Shown here: in pieces, positions 8,089 through 14,895 of the stretch | Layout of the letters: every line of letters begins with the position of its first letter | Position numbering within the stretch: the first letter of the stretch is position 1 | Assembly (NCBI RefSeq): GCF_004208635.1 | Contig: NZ_CP035806.1 | Coordinates: forward strand, 2,356,001 to 2,420,000 | Direction: 5' to 3' | DNA length: 64,000 nucleotides | Source of the DNA: Leucobacter triazinivorans | GTDB lineage: Bacteria > Actinomycetota > Actinomycetes > Actinomycetales > Microbacteriaceae | The notes under the pieces: model-generated | Told to the model about the DNA's origin: nothing | Seen by the model: the letters and a program-made list of their open reading frames with translations, nothing else | The model's database searches: none | Program-made: the position numbers and the translations under genes

Positions 8089-9546
8089 ATGCTCGTCACG
8101 CTGATCGTGCTCACGATCGTCGTCCTGCTCATCGTGCTCCTCATGCTGCGCATGCCGGTCGCGCTCTCGCTCGCCCTCTCGGGCGCGCTGGGACTCGGGA
8201 TCCTGCAGGGCACCGGCTACACCACGAACGTGCTCGGATCGGTGCCGTTCAGCGCCACGGCGAGCTTCTCGCTGACGATCATCCCCATGTTCATCCTCAT
8301 GGGCATGTTCGCGATGCGGGCCCGGATCGCGGAGCACGTGTTCGCCGTCGCGAACCACATGGTGAGCCGGTTCCCCGGCGGCCTCGGCGTCGCCACGGTC
8401 ATGGCCTGCGCGGGCTTCTCGGCGGTCTCAGGCTCGAGCATCGGGACGGCCGCCACCATGTCGAAGCTGTCGGTCGGCCAGATGCGGGCGTACGGGTATC
8501 CGGCCGCGCTCGCCACCGGCATCGTGGCCATCGCAGGCACGCTCGGGGTCGTGATCCCTCCGAGCACCTTCCTCGTGCTCTACGCCATCATGACGGGCGA
8601 ATCGGTCGCCCAGATCCTCGCCGCAGGCATCATTCCGGGCCTGCTCTCGGCTCTCGGCTACATCGTGTACATCCTGGTCGTGGGTCATCGGCAGATCGTG
8701 CGTCCGGACGCCACGCTCGCCGATGCGGTCGCCGGGGCCCGAGCCGATGCCGCAGGGGCCGCCCGGAAGAGCTCCGGCGGCTCGGCAGGCGCCGGAGCGG
8801 GCGAGGCGCAGCTGCCTCCCGGCACGCCCGACACCGAGGCGGTGCAGCAGGTCTACGGGCGCACACTGCGCACCCTCCCGTGGCGCGGCCTCGTGCGCCT
8901 GTGCGTGATCTTCCTGATCATCCTCGGGGGAATGTTCTCCGGAGTGTTCACGTCGACCGAGTCGGCCGCGATCGCCGCGTTCGTCGCTCTAGTGATCCTG
9001 CTCTGGGAGTTCCGCCGCGATGGGTGGTCGACGATGTGGGGCAACGTGAAGGGCGCGTTGCTCGACACGGCGCAGACCACGTCCATGGTATTCATGATCC
9101 TCGTCGGGTCGAGCGTGTTCTCCACGTTCCTCATTGCCGCCCACGTGCCCGACACCGTCACCGCCTGGGTGGCGGGGCTCGACGTGCCTCCGCTCCTCAC
9201 GATCGGGCTGCTGCTCCTGCTGCTGCTGCCGCTCGGCGCCGCCCTCGATGAGATATCGGTCCTGATCATCACGATCCCGATCATCTATCCGATCGCGATG
9301 GAGCTCGGATTCCACGGGATCTGGCTCGGTCTGATGATCGTCAAGCTCACGGCGATCGGCATGGTGACGCCACCGGTCGGCATGACCTGCTTCGTGGTGT
9401 CGGGCGCGACCGGGATCCGCACGGAGACCGTCTTCAAGGGGGTGCTGCCGCTGATGCTCATGGACGTCGTGGTGTCGGCGATCCTCTTCTTCGTGCCCGC
9501 GATCACCCTGTTCCTCCCCGCGCTCGTCGCGCAGGGAGCCGGTTGA
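8089..9546 (+). CDS. dctM: TRAP transporter large permease (DctM)
   Basis: A 485-residue polytopic protein, the ion-driven channel subunit of the TRAP importer. Family marks include SGSSIGTAATMSKL, the GIVAIAGTLGVVIPPS segment, and GMVTPPVGMTCFV near the end. CAGGAGG precedes the ATG. A hydrophilic Ala/Gly-rich loop of about 50 residues between membrane segments (around residues 205-255) is longer than usual for the family. TRAP systems import carboxylates and related acids on a sodium gradient. Confidence 0.92.
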   Translation: MLVTLIVLTIVVLLIVLLMLRMPVALSLALSGALGLGILQGTGYTTNVLGSVPFSATASFSLTIIPMFILMGMFAMRARIAEHVFAVANHMVSRFPGGLGVATVMACAGFSAVSGSSIGTAATMSKLSVGQMRAYGYPAALATGIVAIAGTLGVVIPPSTFLVLYAIMTGESVAQILAAGIIPGLLSALGYIVYILVVGHRQIVRPDATLADAVAGARADAAGAARKSSGGSAGAGAGEAQLPPGTPDTEAVQQVYGRTLRTLPWRGLVRLCVIFLIILGGMFSGVFTSTESAAIAAFVALVILLWEFRRDGWSTMWGNVKGALLDTAQTTSMVFMILVGSSVFSTFLIAAHVPDTVTAWVAGLDVPPLLTIGLLLLLLLPLGAALDEISVLIITIPIIYPIAMELGFHGIWLGLMIVKLTAIGMVTPPVGMTCFVVSGATGIRTETVFKGVLPLMLMDVVVSAILFFVPAITLFLPALVAQGAG

Positions 9547-9666
9547 CGGTTCCTGCGCGAACGCCTCACCCGCCTGCGCCGCTCGCCAACGACACCGCTC
9601 GGGCGCCGCTGAACAATGAACACATACTCGCGCCGCACGGCAGCGGGAAACCGAGAAAGGACGACG

Positions 9667-10821
9667 ATGTTCTCCACACCACACCACCCCGGGCGGTTCA
9701 GCCGCATGACCGGCGCCGTTGCGCTCGCCGCGGTCGCGGGCCTTGCGCTGGCAGGATGCTCGGGCATCAACAGCTCTGCCGCGGGCGAGGGCGACGGCTC
9801 CGGTGAAACGGTCACCTGGACGCTCGTCACCGGAGCGCAGGCCGACACCCCGAACGCGGCCGTGCAGAACTGGTTCCTCGACCGGGTCGAAGAGGCGACC
9901 GACGGCCGGATCAGCTTCGAGCGCACGGCGACCGAGGCGCTCTGCAAGGCCCCGGAGGTCGCCGACTGCGTGCGCGACGGTCGCGCGCAGATCGGCGTGA
10001 CGGTGCCCGACTACACCCCGCAGTACTTCCCCTCCACCAGCATGGTGAGCATTCCGTTCCTGAGCCAGAATGCGCAGGCCGCGATGCAGTCGATCTACGA
10101 CCTGCACGAGGACTACGCGCCGGCGCAGGCGATCATGGAGCGCAACGGCCTGCACCACGTGGCGACCTGGCCGGTCGGCCGCTTCCTGCTCGGCGGTCAC
10201 GAGCCGATCGAGAGCGTCGCGCAGTTCCAGGGCGCCCAGGTGCGGGTCTCCGGGCCCATCATCCAGCAGGCGATCGGCGACCAGGGCGCGAACATCGTGG
10301 CGGTCACGGCTCCCGAAACGTACGAGGCGGTCGAGCGCGGAGTCGTGTCGACCATCGGCGGCGCCATCGACTTCCCGGTGAACTATGGGCTCATGGAACT
10401 GCTGCCCGACTGGACCGACCCCGGGATCGGCCAGTACTCGACGTTCGGCATGTGGGTGAATGCCGAGGCCTACGATGCGCTTCCCGATGACCTGCGCGAG
10501 CAGTTCGACCAGATCGCCGAAGAGCTGAACACCGGCGCGGGCATCGCCGCGTTCAACGAGGTCGCGGCAGGCCAGTGCCAGCAGATGCAGGACGCCCCGA
10601 CGGTCGAGTCGCTGAACGCGTGGGACGAGGCGGACACGCAGGCGTGGCAGGACGCGCTCGGTGATTCCGGCCAGGAGATGTGGATCGAGCTCGCCACGGA
10701 GCAGGGCCTCGAGGACGCGGAGGGCGTGCTCGAGCGGTACATCGCCGGGCTCGAGACGTACGACGACGCGGCCTACGACGACGCGACGGTCGCCTGCGTG
10801 GCGTCGTTCGAGAACCGCTGA
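9667..10821 (+). CDS. dctP: TRAP transporter substrate-binding lipoprotein (DctP)
   Basis: A 384-residue solute receptor. The chosen start MFSTPH has GAAAGGA upstream and gives a signal peptide with lipobox LAGC. An in-frame ATG at 9616 has no ribosome binding site and would spoil the signal peptide. The body shows the DctP fold, with the conserved arginine region RVSGPIIQQAIGDQGANIVAV. It delivers substrate to the DctQM channel. Downstream genes follow closely, so the TRAP and aldehyde dehydrogenase genes are probably one transcript. Confidence 0.9.
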   Translation: MFSTPHHPGRFSRMTGAVALAAVAGLALAGCSGINSSAAGEGDGSGETVTWTLVTGAQADTPNAAVQNWFLDRVEEATDGRISFERTATEALCKAPEVADCVRDGRAQIGVTVPDYTPQYFPSTSMVSIPFLSQNAQAAMQSIYDLHEDYAPAQAIMERNGLHHVATWPVGRFLLGGHEPIESVAQFQGAQVRVSGPIIQQAIGDQGANIVAVTAPETYEAVERGVVSTIGGAIDFPVNYGLMELLPDWTDPGIGQYSTFGMWVNAEAYDALPDDLREQFDQIAEELNTGAGIAAFNEVAAGQCQQMQDAPTVESLNAWDEADTQAWQDALGDSGQEMWIELATEQGLEDAEGVLERYIAGLETYDDAAYDDATVACVASFENR

Positions 10822-10850
10822 TCCGCGAACGAGTCGATAGGAGTGATGAG

Positions 10851-12254
10851 ATGACGGAGAACGCGCTGTTGGACGCGGTCACGGTGGATGCGGATTCGGG
10901 ACGTCCGATCCCGGATGCTGCGACGGGTGAGACGATCGGATTTGCGCCGGTGCAGTCGGTGGCGGACCTCGACGAGGCCGTGGATGCGGCCCGGGCGGCA
11001 CAGATCGAATGGGCGCGCCTGGGACACGAGGAGCGGTCTCGGGTCCTGCGCCTCGCGGCAGAAGAGATCGAGACGCATGCCGAGGAACTCGCTGGAGTGA
11101 TCGCGCGTGAGCAGGGCAAGCCGCTGAACGGCGCGGGTGCCCGGTTCGAGGCCGCCGGATGCGCGGTGTGGGTGCGGAACGCGGCGGATACGGTGATCGA
11201 GCCCGAGGTGCTGTTCGAGGCCGAGGGCACGCGCTCGGAGATGCACTACGTGCCGTTGGGTGTGGTTGCGGCCATAGGACCCTGGAACTGGCCGGCACTG
11301 ATTGGGATCTGGCAGATCGCTCCGGCATTGCGGATGGGCAACGCAGTGGTCGTAAAGCCGAGCAGCTATACGCCGTTGAGTGTGCTCGCGGTGGTCGAGC
11401 TCATGAACCGGCACCTGCCGGACGGGCTACTCGCGGTGGTGTCGGGCAGCCGTGAGGTGGGTGCCGCCATTGCGCGGCATCCGGGGATCGACAAGGTGAT
11501 GTTCACGGGGTCCACGGAGACCGGGCGGGAGATCGTGCGGAGTTCTGCGGAGAATCTGGCGCGACTGACACTGGAGCTCGGCGGCAATGATCCGGGAATC
11601 GTGCTGCCCGGTGCAGATGCGCGAGCGATCGCGGAGAGCCTCTTCTGGGGGATCTTCATCAACACGGGGCAGACATGCGCGGCGCTGAAGCGGTTGTACG
11701 TGCACGACTCGGTGCACGACGCTGTGGTTGCGGAACTCCAGGCGCTCGCCGAGTCGACCCCGATGGGTCCCGGCACCGGGGAGGAGAACCTGCTCGGCCC
11801 GCTGACGACGCCGCAGCAGTTCGAGATCGTCGCGCGCCTCGTGGACGACGCCCGGGCTCGTGGCGCGAAGATCGTCACGGGGGGCGAGCCGGCTCCGGAA
11901 CTCGGCGCGCACTTCTATCGCACCACGATCGTGACGGATATCGAGGACGGGGCGGCGCTGGTCGATGAGGAGCAGTTCGGGCCGGTCATCCCGGTGATCC
12001 GGTACTCGGACCTGGAGGATGCGATCGCTCGGGCGAACGCGTCGGAGCAGGGCCTCGGGGCGTCGGTTTGGGGGGACCCTGTTCAGGCGCGCGAGGTGGC
12101 CGAGCGCATCGAGGCGGGGACCGTGTGGATCAATCAGCACGGCACGCTCAACCCGATGGTGCCCTTCGGAGGAGTGAAGGCCTCCGGCTACGGGCTGGAG
12201 TTCGGTGCGCACGGATTGCAGGCGGTGGCCGCACCCAAGGTCATCACCGTGTGA
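10851..12254 (+). CDS. NAD(P)-dependent aldehyde dehydrogenase
   Basis: A 467-residue member of the aldehyde dehydrogenase superfamily, oxidising an aldehyde to its acid. The signature residues are present: IGPWNWP, the cofactor motif FTGSTETGREI, the general base Glu242 in LELGGNDPG, and the catalytic Cys276 in NTGQTC. GGAG precedes the ATG. The gene has somewhat more T- and A-ending codons than its neighbours (for instance around 11230-11450), hinting at separate acquisition. The substrate is unknown; neighbours suggest an aldehyde from P450 or hydroxyacid chemistry. Confidence 0.93.
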   Translation: MTENALLDAVTVDADSGRPIPDAATGETIGFAPVQSVADLDEAVDAARAAQIEWARLGHEERSRVLRLAAEEIETHAEELAGVIAREQGKPLNGAGARFEAAGCAVWVRNAADTVIEPEVLFEAEGTRSEMHYVPLGVVAAIGPWNWPALIGIWQIAPALRMGNAVVVKPSSYTPLSVLAVVELMNRHLPDGLLAVVSGSREVGAAIARHPGIDKVMFTGSTETGREIVRSSAENLARLTLELGGNDPGIVLPGADARAIAESLFWGIFINTGQTCAALKRLYVHDSVHDAVVAELQALAESTPMGPGTGEENLLGPLTTPQQFEIVARLVDDARARGAKIVTGGEPAPELGAHFYRTTIVTDIEDGAALVDEEQFGPVIPVIRYSDLEDAIARANASEQGLGASVWGDPVQAREVAERIEAGTVWINQHGTLNPMVPFGGVKASGYGLEFGAHGLQAVAAPKVITV

Positions 12255-12348
12255 GCTTCGACCGTGCGCGGCGGCGGGGCGCTGCCCTGCCGCCGCGCGC
12301 TCCTCTACTTATTCGGATCAGCCGCATTTGATCTGCAACTCAATCCGT

Positions 12349-12378
12349 TTGACTCGTGCATTGACACCCGCCGATGAT
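12349..12378 (+). promoter_or_regulatory. Possible sigma70-type promoter of the MHS transporter gene
   Basis: TTGACT (12349-12354) and GATGAT (12373-12378) are spaced by 18 bp, about 57 bp ahead of the transporter start, in a stretch that is locally less GC-rich. This is a motif match only. Confidence 0.35.
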
Positions 12379-12435
12379 GTGTGTGGTCCTCGCGCAGTCG
12401 TGCAGAGGGCGTCACAACGGACAAGGGAGTCTGCA

Positions 12436-13776
12436 ATGTCCACGACGGCACCGATCCGCCCTCGCCGCGAAGGCCGGCGCGTCGCGATCGCGACCATGGT
12501 CGGCACCACCATCGAGTGGTACGACTTCTTCATCTACGCGAACACGGCGGCGCTCGTGTTCGCTCAGCTCTTCTTCGAGCCGCTCGGGGCTCAGGCGGCG
12601 CTGCTGGTCTCGTTCGCGACGGTCGGCATCAGCTTCCTGTTCCGCCCGCTCGGAGCCATCGTCGCCGGGCACCTCGGCGACCGCGTCGGTCGCCGGGCCA
12701 TGCTGGTGATGACGCTCGTGCTCATGGGTGCTGCGACGACGCTGATCGGGCTGCTGCCGACGTACGCGGCCGCGGGCATCGTCGCCCCGATCCTGCTCGT
12801 GCTCCTGCGCATCGTGCAGGGCTTCTCCGCAGGTGGAGAGTGGGGCGGCGCCGCGCTGATGGCCGTCGAACACGCCCCCGACGGAAAGCGCGGGCTGTTC
12901 GGCTCGGCGCCCCAACTCGGTGTGCCCTTCGGCATGCTGCTCGCCTCGGGCGTGCTGGCGATCACCACCGCGGTATTCGGCCCGGATGGGTTCCTCGAGT
13001 TCGGCTGGCGGATCCCATTCCTCGTCGGCGTCGTGCTGCTGGTCGTCGGCTTCATCATCCGCCGCTCGGTCGAGGAGAGCCCGGTCTTCCTGGAACTGCG
13101 CGAGAGCAAGGCCCGCTCCAAGATGCCGCTCGTGGAACTGCTGAGGAAGCACTGGTGGCTCGTCATCCTCGTGGCCCTCACCTTCGCCGGCAACAACGCG
13201 GCGGGCTACATGTCGACCGGCGGCTATGTGCTCTCCTACGCCACGACCGTGCACGGCATGGATCGCACCCAGATCCTGTGGTGCGTGACGCTGGCCTCTG
13301 CGGTATGGGCCTGCACCACGCTCTTCGGCGGCTGGCTGTCCGACCGCTGGCGCAGCCGCCGCAAGGTGTACCTGGTCGGCTACGCGCTGCAGATCCTGTG
13401 GGCGTTCCCGCTCTTCTTGCTGGTCGATACGCAGATCGTCGTGATGATCGCGATCTCGCTCTCCGCATGGATGGTCTCCACCGGACTCACCTACGGCCCG
13501 CAGGCCGCGTACTTCGCCGAGATCTTCCCATCGCGTGTACGCTATTCCGGCGTCTCGCTCTCGTACGCGCTCGGCGCGATCCTCGGCGGTGCGTTCGCGC
13601 CCACGATCGCCACCTGGCTGCAGCAGAGCACCGGCTGGATCGGTTCGGTCTCGATCTATCTCGCGCTCATGGCCGCGGTATCGATCGCCGCTGTGCTCGT
13701 GATCAAGGACCGCTGGGGGGCACCGCTCATCGAGCGCGAGGACTCCGCGCCCCGGGAGCCCGTCGCTGCGCACTGA
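12436..13776 (+). CDS. MFS transporter, metabolite:H+ symporter (MHS) family
   Basis: A 446-residue, 12-helix symporter. The N-terminal MVGTTIEWYDFFIYA is the hallmark of the MHS branch (KgtP, ShiA, ProP and aromatic acid carriers), followed by the loop GHLGDRVGRRAML between helices 2 and 3 and GEWGGAALMAVE. GGGAG precedes the ATG. It sits between the aldehyde dehydrogenase and a convergent LysR gene and probably imports an organic acid. Such transporters are frequent beside catabolic genes. Confidence 0.92.
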   Translation: MSTTAPIRPRREGRRVAIATMVGTTIEWYDFFIYANTAALVFAQLFFEPLGAQAALLVSFATVGISFLFRPLGAIVAGHLGDRVGRRAMLVMTLVLMGAATTLIGLLPTYAAAGIVAPILLVLLRIVQGFSAGGEWGGAALMAVEHAPDGKRGLFGSAPQLGVPFGMLLASGVLAITTAVFGPDGFLEFGWRIPFLVGVVLLVVGFIIRRSVEESPVFLELRESKARSKMPLVELLRKHWWLVILVALTFAGNNAAGYMSTGGYVLSYATTVHGMDRTQILWCVTLASAVWACTTLFGGWLSDRWRSRRKVYLVGYALQILWAFPLFLLVDTQIVVMIAISLSAWMVSTGLTYGPQAAYFAEIFPSRVRYSGVSLSYALGAILGGAFAPTIATWLQQSTGWIGSVSIYLALMAAVSIAAVLVIKDRWGAPLIEREDSAPREPVAAH

Positions 13777-13786
13777 GCGGCGCGCG

Positions 13787-14710
13787 TCACACAGGCCAGG
13801 CGACGCCCCGCGCGAATTCGATGAGGGCGCGGGTCCGCGCGGGGACCGGCCGGTCGGGCGCCCAGATCATATCGATCGCGACGGGTCGTACCGCCGGCAC
13901 GATCGTCTTCGCGACGAGGGGCAGCCCCTCGTAGCTGTTCGGATTCGCGACGCGGGAGACCAGGATTCCGTAGCCGAGCCCACGCGCGACGAGCGTGCGT
14001 ACCACCTCGTAGCCTGCGGTGCGGTGCCGGATGCGCGGACGGAGGCCGTGCTCGGCGAACACCGAGAGCGTGTGCTCGCTGGAGGGCGGGGCGTCGAGCA
14101 GGATCAGGTCGTCGTCCACCAGTTCTTCGAGCCGAACCGTCGTGCGGCCGGCCAGCGGATGGTCGGCCGCGAGCAGTGCGTGCGCCTGCAGCTCGTACAG
14201 CCGGACGCGTTCGGTGTCGCCGGGCACGAGCATGTCGTACACGAAGGCGACGTCGATGCGGCCGGAGGCGAGATCCTCGGCCAGCCGGTCCTGCGTCGCC
14301 TCTCGGATCGAGAGCTCGACCTCCGGGTGCAGTGCCGCGAAGTCCTGCAGCAGCGGTGGCAGGATCGCGGGTGCGAGCGTGGGGTAGCAGCCGATCACCA
14401 CCGGACCCGACAGCCGCCCGCCGCCGCCGACCGATCGATGCAGTTCCTCTGCCTCCGCGAGCATGCGCCGTGCGGTGAGGACGAGCTGCTCGCCCGCCGG
14501 CGTGAGCGTGAGCCCGTGGGCGCGGCGTCGCACGCAGAGGCGTTCGCGCAGCGCCGACTCGAGCTCGGTGATGGCGTCGGACATCGCGGAGGGGGAGATG
14601 CGCAGCGCCGCGGAGGCCCCCGTGATCGTGCCCTCGTCGGCTGCGGCGACGAAGTATGCGAGCTGCCGCAGCGTGAACGCCGGAAGCGGCGTGCTGAGCG
14701 GATCGGTCAT
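13787..14710 (-). CDS. LysR family transcriptional regulator
   Basis: A 307-residue regulator: the winged helix-turn-helix occupies residues 10-70 (LRQLAYFVAAADEGTITGAS and the recognition region ISPSAMSDAI), then a periplasmic-binding-like effector domain. It is divergent from the P450 fusion gene, the standard LysR arrangement, with a perfect palindrome between the two. The ATG at 14710 aligns with the family's normal N-terminus; an upstream extension would overlap the operator region. It probably controls the P450 fusion gene in response to a pathway compound (inference). Confidence 0.92.
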   Translation of the reverse strand: MTDPLSTPLPAFTLRQLAYFVAAADEGTITGASAALRISPSAMSDAITELESALRERLCVRRRAHGLTLTPAGEQLVLTARRMLAEAEELHRSVGGGGRLSGPVVIGCYPTLAPAILPPLLQDFAALHPEVELSIREATQDRLAEDLASGRIDVAFVYDMLVPGDTERVRLYELQAHALLAADHPLAGRTTVRLEELVDDDLILLDAPPSSEHTLSVFAEHGLRPRIRHRTAGYEVVRTLVARGLGYGILVSRVANPNSYEGLPLVAKTIVPAVRPVAIDMIWAPDRPVPARTRALIEFARGVAWPV

Positions 14711-14804
14711 GCCGACCCTGCGTCGCACTGCTGCGGCGGCCTCGCCGATCGGGTGCGCCGAAAGACGCGGTCTAGCTTCATGCGCTCCATTATCCCATCT
14801 AATC

Positions 14805-14826
14805 GAATTATCAATGCAGATAATTC
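14805..14826. promoter_or_regulatory. LysR-type operator candidate (GAATTATC-N6-GATAATTC)
   Basis: A perfect 8-bp inverted repeat with a 6-bp centre in the 185-bp divergent spacer between lysR and the P450 fusion. It stands out as AT-rich in a GC-rich region. Its size and T-N11-A-like spacing fit a LysR recognition-binding site. Binding itself is not shown. Confidence 0.6.
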
Positions 14827-14895
14827 CGCTTTTCCTTCCGTTATGCGGCACGCATACTCGGAGGCGTCCGGCTGTTCAGAACGACGAGGTGTGCA

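Noticed and set aside
10851..12254. Recent horizontal transfer of the aldehyde dehydrogenase
   Set aside because: Codon use differs only slightly by eye and there are no flanking mobile elements, so the claim cannot be supported from the window.
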